NCBI GenBank assembly: GCA_014804445.1
Contig: JAAUZU010000012.1
Location: forward strand, 125,776-169,549
Length of the DNA: 43,774 bases
Reading direction: 5' to 3'
Source of the DNA: Lachnospiraceae bacterium
GTDB lineage: Bacteria; Bacillota; Clostridia; Lachnospirales; Lachnospiraceae
How positions within the stretch are numbered: the first letter of the stretch is position 1; each line of letters opens with the position of its first letter. Made by a program: the position numbers and the translations under genes. The notes below the pieces were generated by a model that had not been told where the DNA came from, did no database searches, and worked only from the letters and a program-made list of their open reading frames with translations. This document shows positions 8,741 through 17,879 of this stretch, one piece after another.

Positions 8741-10046
8741 TTACCACGCCTTTTATCAGACTTCTCCTTTCCGGCTCCTCGTCCGTTATCCGATAAGCGC
8801 GCAAAAGCCGTTCTGCCGCCGCTTCCAGTTTTTTGCCGTCATTTGCATACAGGATGGCCAGTGTATCCCCCGAAAGAACACTGTCTCCCACCTTTTTTTG
8901 CAGCATGATTCCCACAGAAAGGTCTATACTGCTTTCCTTGGTCTCCCTGCCGCCGCCTAAAAGCAGGGAACAGATGCCGACCTCTTCACATTCGATATGT
9001 CCCACAAAGCCGTCCCTATCGGCTTTTATTTCTTTTGTAAGGGAAGCTTTCGGCAAAAGCGATGTATCATAGACTGCCGCAGAGTCGCCGCCCTGCGCTT
9101 CCACAAATTCCGCCAGTTTTCGTAATGCGCTGCCATCCTCTATCACGGCAAGCAGTTTCTTTCTTGCCTCTTCTTCTGTTTCTGCTTTTTTGCCCAAAAG
9201 CAGCATCTGTGTGCCGAGTGTCAGGCAAAGTTCCAGAAAATCTGCGGGTCCCCTGCCCTGAAGCGTTTCAATTGCCTCCTTTACCTCAAGTGCATTTCCG
9301 ACTGCAAAGCCTAAGGGCTGATCCATATCCGATACGACTGCAACGCACTTTTTGCCCGCACCGTTTCCAATCTTAACCATCTCTCTTGCAAGAGCAAAGG
9401 AATCCTCCTCCTCTTTCATAAACGCACCGCTTCCCGTCTTCACATCAAGCACGATGGCGTCAGCGCCCGCCGCCAGCTTTTTACTCATAATGGAGCTTGC
9501 AATCAGGGACATATTGTCCACGGTCGCCGTCACATCCCTGAGCGCATAGAGTTTTTTATCCGCAGGCGCCAAATCCGCAGTCTGTCCCATAATGGAGATA
9601 CCGATGCGGTTTACATTCTCAATAAATTTCTGTGCGGGAATGCTTGTGGAAAAACCGGAAAAGCTTTCCAGCTTGTCAATCGTGCCCCCGGTGTGTCCAA
9701 GCCCCCTGCCGCTCATCTTTGCCACAGGGATGCCGCAGGCGGCTGCCATGGGCGCAAGCGCCAGAGAAGTCTTGTCCCCAACGCCGCCGGTGGAATGTTT
9801 ATCCACTTTAATCCCATCGATTGCTTTCAAATTCAGCACTTCTCCACTGTCACGCATTGCCATTGTAAGAGACAGGGTTTCCTCCTCGTTCATACCCTGA
9901 AAATAGATTGCCATCATCATGGCTGACATCTGATAGTCCGGTATACGTCCGTTTGTATAGCCCTCCACCATAAATCCGATTTCTTCGCCTGTGAGCGTCC
10001 CGCCGTTTCTTTTTTTGACGATTAAATCACTCATTCTCATATTCAT
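8736..10046 (-). CDS. pdp: Pyrimidine-nucleoside phosphorylase
   Basis: This 436-residue protein has the thymidine/pyrimidine-nucleoside phosphorylase signature. KVDKHSTGGVGD (near residues 81-92) and AKMSGRGLGHTGGTIDKLES (near 110-129) form the phosphate site, followed by PADKKLYALRDVTATV. The enzyme splits uridine, thymidine and deoxyuridine with phosphate into base and (deoxy)ribose-1-phosphate for nucleoside salvage in the cytoplasm. The sequence follows the Bacillus Pdp pattern along its whole length, and Pdp rather than DeoA is chosen on that similarity. A GGGGG sequence lies nine bases before the ATG at 10046. It follows the FtsX-type permease by 14 bases, so it is probably cotranscribed with the transporter, without an evident functional link. 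Confidence 0.93.
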   Translation of the reverse strand: MNMRMSDLIVKKRNGGTLTGEEIGFMVEGYTNGRIPDYQMSAMMMAIYFQGMNEEETLSLTMAMRDSGEVLNLKAIDGIKVDKHSTGGVGDKTSLALAPMAAACGIPVAKMSGRGLGHTGGTIDKLESFSGFSTSIPAQKFIENVNRIGISIMGQTADLAPADKKLYALRDVTATVDNMSLIASSIMSKKLAAGADAIVLDVKTGSGAFMKEEEDSFALAREMVKIGNGAGKKCVAVVSDMDQPLGFAVGNALEVKEAIETLQGRGPADFLELCLTLGTQMLLLGKKAETEEEARKKLLAVIEDGSALRKLAEFVEAQGGDSAAVYDTSLLPKASLTKEIKADRDGFVGHIECEEVGICSLLLGGGRETKESSIDLSVGIMLQKKVGDSVLSGDTLAILYANDGKKLEAAAERLLRAYRITDEEPERRSLIKGVVS

Positions 10047-10060
10047 ACGCTTTTACCCCC

Positions 10061-13000
10061 TTAATCCACGGATTTTAAAGACTCCGCCATATTGATACGG
10101 TTTAACTTGCCCGTCATCATTCTGTTGACAAGCCATGTAAAGACAAAGGTCAAAATAATGCTGTAAAGATAACTGGTCCACTGAATATGGATGTCAAAGG
10201 ACACCATATCGATTTTTGCCTCCTGCATGACAAACGCATGCAACAGTTTTCCCAAAAACAATCCTACTACGCAGCCGATACCTGCCAGTACCGTATTTTC
10301 CCGGAATACGTACTTTGCCGTTTCTCTTTGATAAAAACCCAGTACCTTTATGGTTGCAATTTCGCGGAGGCGCTCTGTGATATTGATGTTGTTTAGATTG
10401 TACAGCACAATAAAAGCCAGTGCCGCAGCACACAAAATAATCACCACCACCACATAATCCAGATTGCCCATCATACTGGTAAAGCGTTCCTTGAAATCCT
10501 CGTTAACTGATACAGTCGATACGTTTTCTATCTGCATAACGGATGCGGCTGTCTGATGCAAATCTGCCTCCTCCGGGATATTGGCATACAGCGTTTTATA
10601 GTCCGGCTCTCCTATCTGCGCTTCATAAGTCTCAGATGCAATATATACATAGTTATATACAAAATTTTCACAGATGCCGGATATGGTAACACGAATGGCG
10701 TTCCTGTCCTCGTCATACAGCCATATTTCATCGCCGATGCCGACTTTATAGTTATCCGCAATCTGTTTCGCTATTACGGCCTCCCCCGCCTCTGGATATT
10801 CGATGGCTTTCCCGCTTCCTGTGTGCAGGCTGATAAAACCATCCAGATTTTCCGGTTCCTGAATTACCACCAGATTGACAGATTTTATCTGCCCTGCGAT
10901 TTCCAAATCCAGAGTCGTCTCATAAGCCGGAAGATAGGTGAGTCCGTATTCTTCTATAACCCGAACCGCTTCTTTTTCCTTATCCGCCCTGTAATCTTCC
11001 TGTAAGGAAATACTCAGGTCATACACATGGATTTCCTCATACTGCTTTCTTGCAATATTTTTAATGGAATCCTTAATACCGAAACCTGTCACCAGAAGCG
11101 CCGTACAGCCGCTGATGCCGATTATCATCATAAAGAACCGTTTTTTATACCGGAATACATTTCTGACAGATACCTTTTGCAGGAAGTTTAACCGCTTCCA
11201 CACAAAGGATACGCGCTCCAGAAAAACCCTCTTTCCCGCCTTCGGCGCTTTGGGACGCATAAGGCTCGCCGCAACCTCCTTAAACTCCTGACGGCAGGAA
11301 AACCATGTGGTTCCCATCGTGCAGCAGATTGCCACAAAAAGGGATATCAGCGCCAGTTTCGCGTCAAATACATAATAAAAACTGCCCAGACGGTACATAA
11401 TCTTATATACCACCCAGATAACATAGGGAAGCATGATCGTACCGACAAAAAAGCCCGCTACACTTCCTATCAGCGCTGCGCTTCCGGAATAGAAAAGATA
11501 TTTTCCCATAATGGAAGCCTCACTATAGCCAAGCGCTTTTAAAACACCGATCTGCGTCCGCTGTTCCTCTACCATTCGGTTCATGGTCGTCATGCATACC
11601 AGCGCTGCCACCAGAAAAAAGAACACGGGAAATACATTGGCAATCCCATCTATAATGCTGGAATCATTTTCAAAACAGGCATAGCCCACATTGGTATCCC
11701 TTCCCAGCACATAAGTATCGGGGATTTTGATATCCTCTATTTCTGCTCTTGCGTCGGCAAGCTTCTCCTCTGCATCCGCAATCTCTGTCTCAAACTCCTC
11801 GTAAGCATCGTTGTATTCCTGCCAGCCGTCGGCAAGCTCTTTCTTCGCATCTATAAGCTCCTGCCTCGCATCGGCAAGCTCTTCTTCTGCTTCTGCAATC
11901 TCTTTCTCTGCATCGGCAAGCTCCCTGCGATTATCCGCAAGCTCTTTCTTTGCCGTCTCTATCTCTTCCCTCGCCGCCGCAAGCGCTGCCTCGCCTATCG
12001 TAAGCTGCTGTTTTGCCTGCATAAGCTCCTGTTCTGCTGCTGCAAGCTGTGCCGCTATCTGCGGAACCTGTGCATAAGCGCCGTATTCCTGCCGCATGGC
12101 CTCTAACGCAGCTTCACTTTCCGCCACCGTTTCCCCTGCCGCCATAAGCGCCGCTTCTCTTTCTGCAAGCTCCGCTTCCGCTTCTTCTATCTGCTTTTCG
12201 CCGTCTGCAAGCTGCTTTCTGCCATCTGCAAGCTGTTTTCTGCTGTCTGCAAGCTGTTCTTCCCCGTCTGCAAGTTCAGCCTCCCCATCCGCAATTTTTT
12301 CCTCTGCTTCCTCCAGTTCCTTTCTCGCATCAAACAGTTCTGTCTCCGCCTCTTCTTTTTTGTCTGCAAGCTCTGTTTCTGCAGCCGCCAGTTCTTCGTT
12401 CGCCTCTTTTAAAACGGCGTCATACCTGCGCTGTCCCTGCGCTTCGCAATAACTCTCCCAAACAGCTTTTTTCTCCTCAATAAACGATTTATATTCCTCC
12501 GAATATATAAGGTAATCCGTATCAAACTTTACAAAAATTTCCGTATAGTAATCCATCTGGAAACCTTCCGGAAGCAAATACATAAATCCGCTTACCCGGC
12601 CGTTTCCAAGGGAGGTATTTCCCCGCTCAAACTGAATATAGTAAGATGCCTGCACAATGCCGGTGATGGTATATTCCCTGTATGTAAAGTTATCAAGATC
12701 TTCCTCACTGTTGCTTTCAGCAAGAATCACCTTGCTCCCAATGGCGCTTTCCCCATAAAGATTGCCGTCCACCACACATTCATCGCCGCTTTCCGGAAGC
12801 CTTCCCGCCGTAAGCACTACTTTATTGATCTTCTCCGAAAGAGAGTGTGCTTTTATGACGCTTTCATTCCCCTGTGCATTGATAAAAATAATGTCCACCG
12901 ACAATGCGCCTTCCACCGCCCTTACCCCGTCTTTTGCGGCAAGTGCTTCCACATCTTCTTCTTCAAAGCCAAGGGTGGACAAAAGCCGGTAATCAAAAAG

Positions 13001-13168
13001 CTGCGCTTCTGACAGATAGTTGTCCGCAGACACAACCATGGAATCCATTGTCACTTTCAGTCCTGAAAAAAATCCCACTCCCAGCGCGACAATTGCCAGA
13101 ATTGCCAGATACCGTCCAAGGCTTTGTTTGATTTCACGCAATGTTGTCTTTACCATCATGGATTTCAT
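10061..13168 (-). CDS. FtsX-type ABC transporter permease with a long extracytoplasmic coiled coil
   Basis: The protein has 1035 residues. One membrane segment lies near residues 18-40. A first extracytoplasmic domain follows, containing a charged coiled coil (about 246-476) built from seven-residue units such as KQLADGR and EELADAR, broken near residue 370 by GAYAQVPQ. Three membrane segments (about 506-530, 555-585, 605-622) form the first FtsX domain. A further segment near 680 is followed by a second outer domain, and three more segments (about 905, 955, 1005) form the second FtsX domain. This two-FtsX plan is that of MacB/LolC-like type VII ABC exporters, which act on the envelope rather than translocating small solutes. 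The ATPase is encoded 21 bases upstream. The cargo is unknown. Confidence 0.88.
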   Translation of the reverse strand: MKSMMVKTTLREIKQSLGRYLAILAIVALGVGFFSGLKVTMDSMVVSADNYLSEAQLFDYRLLSTLGFEEEDVEALAAKDGVRAVEGALSVDIIFINAQGNESVIKAHSLSEKINKVVLTAGRLPESGDECVVDGNLYGESAIGSKVILAESNSEEDLDNFTYREYTITGIVQASYYIQFERGNTSLGNGRVSGFMYLLPEGFQMDYYTEIFVKFDTDYLIYSEEYKSFIEEKKAVWESYCEAQGQRRYDAVLKEANEELAAAETELADKKEEAETELFDARKELEEAEEKIADGEAELADGEEQLADSRKQLADGRKQLADGEKQIEEAEAELAEREAALMAAGETVAESEAALEAMRQEYGAYAQVPQIAAQLAAAEQELMQAKQQLTIGEAALAAAREEIETAKKELADNRRELADAEKEIAEAEEELADARQELIDAKKELADGWQEYNDAYEEFETEIADAEEKLADARAEIEDIKIPDTYVLGRDTNVGYACFENDSSIIDGIANVFPVFFFLVAALVCMTTMNRMVEEQRTQIGVLKALGYSEASIMGKYLFYSGSAALIGSVAGFFVGTIMLPYVIWVVYKIMYRLGSFYYVFDAKLALISLFVAICCTMGTTWFSCRQEFKEVAASLMRPKAPKAGKRVFLERVSFVWKRLNFLQKVSVRNVFRYKKRFFMMIIGISGCTALLVTGFGIKDSIKNIARKQYEEIHVYDLSISLQEDYRADKEKEAVRVIEEYGLTYLPAYETTLDLEIAGQIKSVNLVVIQEPENLDGFISLHTGSGKAIEYPEAGEAVIAKQIADNYKVGIGDEIWLYDEDRNAIRVTISGICENFVYNYVYIASETYEAQIGEPDYKTLYANIPEEADLHQTAASVMQIENVSTVSVNEDFKERFTSMMGNLDYVVVVIILCAAALAFIVLYNLNNINITERLREIATIKVLGFYQRETAKYVFRENTVLAGIGCVVGLFLGKLLHAFVMQEAKIDMVSFDIHIQWTSYLYSIILTFVFTWLVNRMMTGKLNRINMAESLKSVD
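11740..12430 (-). repeat. Imperfect 21-base coding repeats (heptad coiled coil)
   Basis: Within the permease gene the bases repeat with a 21-base period, seen on the plus strand as recurring GCATCGGCAAGCTC and CTGCAAGCTG blocks. They encode seven-residue units of the LADGxxQ and LADAxxE type. The repeats are diverged and strictly in frame, so they reflect protein structure rather than a DNA-level element. Confidence 0.75.
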
Positions 13169-13189
13169 AGGCGTATTCCTGTCACTTCC

Positions 13190-13894
13190 TTACCATTCGA
13201 TTTCTTCCACATTTACAATATTTTTGTTGAGAACCATACTTTTCACGGTGCCGCTCTTTACCGTAATGATTCTGTCCGCCATGGCGGTAAGCGCCTGGTT
13301 ATGCGTAATCACAATCACCGTGCGTCCCTTTTCCCTGCAGGTATCCTGCAAAAGCTTCAATACCGCCTTTCCCGTATTGTAGTCCAATGCTCCCGTAGGC
13401 TCGTCGCACAAAAGCAGCTTCGGATTTTTGGCAAGCGCCCTTGCAATGGCAACTCTTTGCTGTTCGCCGCCGGAAAGCTGCGCCGGAAAGTTCGCCATAC
13501 GATCCTTCAATCCCACCTCGTCAAGCACTTGGGCGGCATCCAAAGGGTCTTTGCATATTTGTGCCGCAAGCTCCACATTTTCAAGCGCCGTCAGATTCTG
13601 CACCAGATTGTAAAACTGGAACACAAACCCTACGTCATGCCGCCTATAGGTTGTGAGCTGCTTCTTTTTGTACGCCGAAATCTCCTCCCCGTCCAGAAAA
13701 ACCTGTCCGCCCGTAAGAGTGTCCATTCCGCCTAAAATGTTGAGAATCGTTGTCTTTCCCGCGCCGGATGCGCCGACGACAACACAGAACTCGCCCTTTC
13801 CGATTTCAAAATTGACGTCATGAAGCGCCTGAATAGACACTTCACCGGTTTTGTAAATTTTACTCACATTTCGAAATTCCACAAAAGCACTCAT
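13190..13894 (-). CDS. ABC transporter ATP-binding protein (MacB/LolD type)
   Basis: This 234-residue nucleotide-binding subunit has Walker A GASGAGKT (near residues 42-49), the Q-loop in GFVFQFYNL, the ABC signature [15 protein letters not shown] and Walker [13 protein letters not shown], followed by the H-loop (VITHNQAL). The GFVFQFYNL region and TGALD are typical of the LolD/MacB/FtsE-like group that pairs with FtsX-fold permeases. The large permease gene follows after 21 bases. The ATG at 13894 overlaps the stop codon of lgt (ATGA), so the two are translationally coupled. It powers the adjacent permease from the cytoplasmic side. Confidence 0.95.
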   Translation of the reverse strand: MSAFVEFRNVSKIYKTGEVSIQALHDVNFEIGKGEFCVVVGASGAGKTTILNILGGMDTLTGGQVFLDGEEISAYKKKQLTTYRRHDVGFVFQFYNLVQNLTALENVELAAQICKDPLDAAQVLDEVGLKDRMANFPAQLSGGEQQRVAIARALAKNPKLLLCDEPTGALDYNTGKAVLKLLQDTCREKGRTVIVITHNQALTAMADRIITVKSGTVKSMVLNKNIVNVEEIEW

Positions 13895-14646
13895 TCTTTT
13901 TCCACGCTCCTTTTTCTGAATAAAAGAACTCCCGTAGCCAAAATAAACAAGGAGATAAACTGTGATGTGGAGAGGAAACCTATCGCACCTCTGTAATCAT
14001 TTCTGAAAAATTCTATGATAAATCTGCCGATGCTGTACAAAATCAGATACAAGGCTCCGACCTGCCCCTTCGCCCGTTCTTTTTTGGCGTACCAAAATAA
14101 CAGACCTGCTATCAGAAACATGCCTGCCGCAGAAAAAAGCTGAGTCGGAATCAGCTTCACACCATTCGGCGCGTAATCGGAATGGGTAAACGCGATTCCC
14201 ACAAAGGAATTCGTCTCCCGTCCATAACAGCAGCCCGCCATAAAACAGCCAATGCGTCCAAATCCCTGTGCTACCGCCACACTGGGCAGCACGATATCAA
14301 AATAATCCCAGAAATTAAGCTTTTTTAACCTGCAGTATGCGATCACCGCCAGCACGCCGCCGATGATGCCGCCGTAAACCACAAAACCGCTTCCCGTCAG
14401 ATGCCGCAGGGGATTTTGCAGAAAACTCCGCCATTCTACAATACAGAACAGCACCTTTGCACTTGCAAAGCCAAATACCACACATATTACAGTGATCGGA
14501 TACAACGCATCCGCGTCTATACCACGCTTTTTAGCCCTTGCCTCCGCGATAAACAGCGCCGCCAGAACGCCGATTGCAATCATAAGACCGTAGCTGTGAA
14601 CGGTAAAGGGTCCGATGGAAAATAAATCATTGTACATTTGCTTCAT
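13891..14646 (-). CDS. lgt: Prolipoprotein diacylglyceryl transferase
   Basis: This 251-residue protein has about seven membrane segments. Family features are HSYGLMIAIGV near the N-terminus, GGIIGG in the third segment, GRIGCFMAGCCYGRET in the position of the Lgt signature, and RFIIEFFRNDYRG near the C-terminus. Lgt transfers a diacylglyceryl group from phosphatidylglycerol to the lipobox cysteine of prelipoproteins in the cytoplasmic membrane. The Cys-rich signature differs from the GRIGNFIN form of Escherichia coli, a variant I recall from clostridia. The gene is directly upstream of the ABC transporter genes (four-base overlap) and just downstream of a lipoprotein gene. AGGAAAGGC precedes the ATG. 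Confidence 0.93.
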   Translation of the reverse strand: MKQMYNDLFSIGPFTVHSYGLMIAIGVLAALFIAEARAKKRGIDADALYPITVICVVFGFASAKVLFCIVEWRSFLQNPLRHLTGSGFVVYGGIIGGVLAVIAYCRLKKLNFWDYFDIVLPSVAVAQGFGRIGCFMAGCCYGRETNSFVGIAFTHSDYAPNGVKLIPTQLFSAAGMFLIAGLLFWYAKKERAKGQVGALYLILYSIGRFIIEFFRNDYRGAIGFLSTSQFISLFILATGVLLFRKRSVEKE

Positions 14647-14767
14647 GCCTTTCCTGTCATATTTTTGAAGCAGCCAAGCCGTGCTTACTGCTTATGATAA
14701 CATGTTTTTTCCGGTTATGACTATACTTTTGCACTTTTTTAATATTCTTTTCATAAAAGTGAAACTT

Positions 14768-15982
14768 TCAGTTTGTATAATGTACCAATGCCAGCGCACA
14801 GGTATCCGCTCCGAAATGATCCAGCATAAGCCGGTAATCGGGATTGGAACCGTCCCCAAGATAAATATAAAAATCCTCCGTGCTGCCATGGGTAATATAG
14901 GCATAAGAATGAGTCAGACGCTCTTCCTCATCATAAAAACAGGTTTCCGAACAGCCTGTTGTGCCAAATATCCAGGCATTGTAAAAGCCTTCTTTCTTTT
15001 TCAGTGTGCCATCCTCTCTGTAAGAATAGGTTACTTCAATAATCCTATCCTGATAAGGTTCTCCCATATCCGTTAATGTCCCCTCTGACAAAAAACGAAC
15101 AAGCTGTCCACCGTCGTTGTATTCATAGCTTTCTTCGTAATCCTCAACGCCGCTTCCATCTCCATTGTCTCCATCCTTTGTCACATCAAAGCGCCTGTCA
15201 GCCCACTCTGCTTCCTCACACGCCGGAATTCCAAACCCCTGTACGTAAAGATTGCCTGCCATAGTGTAAAAATAATAGATTCCCGTTCCGCCCTCTGCCG
15301 GGTCATCCATATAAACGGTAAGCAGCAGGGTTCCGTCTTCATCGTAATATTCAAAAAACGGCTTTTCTGCATCCTGCACGCCCCTTGCCGTAAGAAAGGC
15401 TTCTTTGTCCTTCTCTCCTGCCAGTTCACACGATAGAAGGTCCCTCTCGCTGAATTTTCTTTCCGCAAGACTTTCCTCTGTCTCAGCGGGAAACGGCTTC
15501 TCCCATGTGGTGATAATATCTTCCCCTTCTCTTTTCATGGAAAACAGCAAATCTCCCCGGCCATACGCGCCTAAGTAAGCTTCCTCCCATTCGTTCTCCA
15601 TAGAAAAGTCCATTGGAATATCCTCATAAAAATACACAAATACCTCTTCGCCTTTGACCGAGACCGTGGTAAGCATTCTTTGTTTTGTCCTGTAGGTATG
15701 GTACTCCCCATCCACCTCCATGTATTCCCATTCGTCTATCGACAAATAGCCATAAAACTTCCCCTGTTCCTCATAGAGAAAAAAATTCATGGTCAGACCG
15801 CCATTATTCTCGATATTCCCGCTGCGCCAATAATGCCCGACCCATTCTTGCAGATTTACTTCCGGCGTTTTATATTTGTTTTCCCACAGATTCGGCTTTG
15901 CTTCTTCAGGGCTTGCGCAGGCCGAAAACCACAAAACCAGCGCCAACAGCAATGCCATATGTTTTATTCTCAACTTCATCAT
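14768..15982 (-). CDS. Predicted lipoprotein of unknown function
   Basis: From the ATG at 15982 (GGAG nine bases upstream) the protein has 404 residues. A lipoprotein signal is clear: basic MMKLRIKH, a hydrophobic stretch, and a lipobox ending FSAC with Cys22 as the modified residue. The mature part is acidic and rich in Trp, Tyr and Glu. It contains several YEYND/YSYRED/CFYDEEE segments with Tyr-aromatic spacing that recall short beta-strand repeats (FYDEEERLTHSY, YYDEDGTLLLTV). I do not recognise the family. The protein should be anchored on the outer face of the membrane. It has its own promoter at 16031-16059. The downstream neighbour lgt encodes the enzyme that would lipidate it. Confidence 0.8.
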   Translation of the reverse strand: MMKLRIKHMALLLALVLWFSACASPEEAKPNLWENKYKTPEVNLQEWVGHYWRSGNIENNGGLTMNFFLYEEQGKFYGYLSIDEWEYMEVDGEYHTYRTKQRMLTTVSVKGEEVFVYFYEDIPMDFSMENEWEEAYLGAYGRGDLLFSMKREGEDIITTWEKPFPAETEESLAERKFSERDLLSCELAGEKDKEAFLTARGVQDAEKPFFEYYDEDGTLLLTVYMDDPAEGGTGIYYFYTMAGNLYVQGFGIPACEEAEWADRRFDVTKDGDNGDGSGVEDYEESYEYNDGGQLVRFLSEGTLTDMGEPYQDRIIEVTYSYREDGTLKKKEGFYNAWIFGTTGCSETCFYDEEERLTHSYAYITHGSTEDFYIYLGDGSNPDYRLMLDHFGADTCALALVHYTN

Positions 15983-16030
15983 GATTCTTATCTCCAGGCA
16001 GCTCTCACTCACGTAAATTTTCACCTTAAA

Positions 16031-16059
16031 AGTATAGCAGAAAACCCCTCATCTCACAA
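16031..16059 (-). promoter_or_regulatory. Sigma-A-type promoter for the lipoprotein gene
   Basis: On the minus strand, TTGTGA (16059-16054), a 17-base spacer and TATACT (16036-16031) lie about 50 bases upstream of the lipoprotein start. Both hexamers are near consensus and the spacing is optimal. Confidence 0.65.
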
Positions 16060-16106
16060 TTGTAACCTCAAAAATGATCTAAACACGGAAAAGTTTTTTG
16101 AATATA

Positions 16107-16135
16107 TTGAAAAAAATCAAAATCTTGTCTATAAT
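16107..16135 (+). promoter_or_regulatory. Sigma-A-type promoter for the DHH phosphoesterase gene
   Basis: TTGAAA (16107-16112), a 17-base spacer and a perfect TATAAT (16130-16135) lie 64 bases before the DHH start codon. The promoter is divergent from the lipoprotein promoter about 50 bases away. Confidence 0.75.
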
Positions 16136-16198
16136 GGAATGTGGTATAGTTTCATCAGGCATTTTGCCTTAAAATAAATTGTGAAAAAGGAGTTTTGT

Positions 16199-17119
16199 AT
16201 GAGGTTAATTACACGTTCAGATTTTGACGGGCTTGCATGTGGCGCACTGTTAAAGGAAGCCGGCATTATCGATCATTGGAAATTTGCGCATCCGAAGGAT
16301 TTGCAGGACGGTCTTGTAGAGGTAACTGAGGACGACTGCCTTGCCAATGTCCCTTATGTAGAGGGCTGCGGCCTGTGGTTCGATCACCACTCCAGTGAGC
16401 ATGAAAGGCTTCAGCTTGCCGGAAAATATAAAGGGGAAAGCCGTATTACGCCTTCCTGCGCCAGAATTATTTATGAGTACTACGGCGGCCGGGAAAGATT
16501 CCCGCAGTTTGACGATATGATGGAAGCCGTTGACAAGGTGGATTCCGGCAACCTGACCATCGACGAGATTCAAAATCCAACGGGTTGGATTTTAATCGGA
16601 TATCTGATGGATCCCCGAACAGGACTGGGACGCTTCCGCAACTTTACCATATCCAATTACCAGCTCATGGAAAAGTTAATCGATGCCTGCCGTACCATGA
16701 CTACCGATGAAATCCTTTCTTTGCCGGATATCAAGGAGCGTATTGAAATTTATAATGAGCAGACCGAAAAGTTCAAAGAGATGGTAACGGCACATACGCA
16801 GGTAAAAGGCAATGTCATCATTTCGGATTTGCGTGGCGTTGACCCGATTTACACCGGAAACCGTTTTATGATTTACAGCATGTATCCTGAGCAGAACATT
16901 TCTGCATGGATTGTCAACGGCAAAGGCGGCGAGGGCTGCTCTGCCGCAGTAGGTTACAGTATCTTAAACAAGACTTGCGATGTCAATGTGGGAAGCCTTA
17001 TGCTGAAATACGGCGGCGGCGGTCACAAAAAAGTCGGCACCTGCCAGTTTACCTCTGAAAACATGGAGACAGATTTGCCGAAGATGTTAGACGAACTGTG
17101 CACGCTTGCAAATCAATAA
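16199..17119 (+). CDS. DHH family phosphoesterase
   Basis: The ATG at 16199 with AGGAG six bases upstream gives 306 residues. A GTG 18 bases earlier is not needed. Metal-binding motifs of the DHH superfamily are visible: SDFDG at residues 7-11, DHH at 62-64 in WFDHHSSEH, a VDKVDSG motif near residue 110, and the C-terminal DHHA1 glycine motif GGGGHKKVG near residue 280. Such proteins hydrolyse phosphodiester or phosphoanhydride bonds in substrates such as nanoRNA, pAp, cyclic dinucleotides or polyphosphate. The sequence does not tell which. It is cytoplasmic. It is transcribed alone from the promoter at 16107, convergent with nth and separated from it by a bidirectional terminator. Confidence 0.9.
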   Translation: MRLITRSDFDGLACGALLKEAGIIDHWKFAHPKDLQDGLVEVTEDDCLANVPYVEGCGLWFDHHSSEHERLQLAGKYKGESRITPSCARIIYEYYGGRERFPQFDDMMEAVDKVDSGNLTIDEIQNPTGWILIGYLMDPRTGLGRFRNFTISNYQLMEKLIDACRTMTTDEILSLPDIKERIEIYNEQTEKFKEMVTAHTQVKGNVIISDLRGVDPIYTGNRFMIYSMYPEQNISAWIVNGKGGEGCSAAVGYSILNKTCDVNVGSLMLKYGGGGHKKVGTCQFTSENMETDLPKMLDELCTLANQ

Positions 17120-17137
17120 AATATCTGCTAAAAAAAT

Positions 17138-17176
17138 CCCCCTGTATTCATATCACTATGAATACAGGGGATTCTA
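17138..17176. terminator. Bidirectional intrinsic terminator between the DHH gene and nth
   Basis: CCCCTGTATTCATA (17139-17152) pairs perfectly with TATGAATACAGGGG (17157-17170) around a TCAC loop. On the minus strand the stem is followed by ATTTTTT, and on the plus strand by ATTCTATTTT, so it can serve both converging genes. It is stronger for nth. Confidence 0.9.
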
Positions 17177-17221
17177 TTTTACAATAAGTTTCTATCTTCC
17201 GCGCTGTAAGCACTCACCTTG

Positions 17222-17860
17222 CTACTCTGCGCCAACACGCTTGCAAATGTCTGCAAGACAGCATTTATCACAGTAAGGCTTTGTCCGTGCAGTACAGACC
17301 TCCCTGCCATGATACACGAGACGATGGCAGAAATCACTCCCCTCTTCGGGCGGTATGATTTTCCACAACGCTTTTTCTACTTTCGCAGGCTCTTTTATGC
17401 CGTCCACCAGTCCCATTCTATTGACAAGACGTATGCAGTGGGTATCCGTCACAATGGCAGGCTTGCCGAACACATCTCCCATGATCAGGTTAGCGCTTTT
17501 TCTGCCAACTCCGGGCAGAGCCAGCAGTTTGTCAAAATCATCCGGCACTTTCCCGTCATACTCGTCGCGCAGCATTTTCATGCAGGCGCTGATATCCCGC
17601 GCCTTGCTGTTGCCAAGCCCACAGGGATGGACAATTTTTTCAATCTCCTCCACAGGCGCCTCCGCCAGCGCATTGACGTCGGGATATTTTTCATACAGCT
17701 TTTCCACCACGACATTGACCCTTGCATCCGTGCACTGTGCCGCCAGCCGCACGCTGACAAGCAACTTCCATGCCATATCGTAGTCGAGCGTACAACCGGC
17801 ATTCGGATACTCTTTTTTGAGTCTTTCTATGATTTCCAAAGCAAGCTCGGTCTTTTTCAT
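17222..17860 (-). CDS. nth: Endonuclease III
   Basis: This 212-residue enzyme has the helix-hairpin-helix LLALPGVGRKSANLIM (about residues 108-123, with the catalytic Lys in GRKS) and the catalytic Asp in VTDTHCIRLVNR. The C-terminal iron-sulfur cluster motif reads CTARTKPYCDKCCLADIC. The first cysteine gap is seven residues, where the textbook motif has six. Nth is a DNA N-glycosylase/AP lyase that removes oxidised pyrimidines in base excision repair. The gene is last in a minus-strand run after two ankyrin-repeat genes (19 bases from the nearer one) and ends at the terminator at 17138. Confidence 0.96.
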   Translation of the reverse strand: MKKTELALEIIERLKKEYPNAGCTLDYDMAWKLLVSVRLAAQCTDARVNVVVEKLYEKYPDVNALAEAPVEEIEKIVHPCGLGNSKARDISACMKMLRDEYDGKVPDDFDKLLALPGVGRKSANLIMGDVFGKPAIVTDTHCIRLVNRMGLVDGIKEPAKVEKALWKIIPPEEGSDFCHRLVYHGREVCTARTKPYCDKCCLADICKRVGAE

Positions 17861-17879
17861 TTGTGCACAATCATTCCTT

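Noticed and set aside
11811..12452. Long Ser/Ala-rich plus-strand frames
   Set aside because: They are antisense to the heptad-repeat part of the permease gene, whose 21-base codon pattern keeps the opposite strand open. There is no ribosome binding site.
14647..14767. Possible promoter or terminator between the lipoprotein gene and lgt
   Set aside because: TATCAT and short CACTTTT/AAAAGTG arms occur, but no -35 at good spacing and no T-run stem was found, so nothing is called in this 121-base gap.
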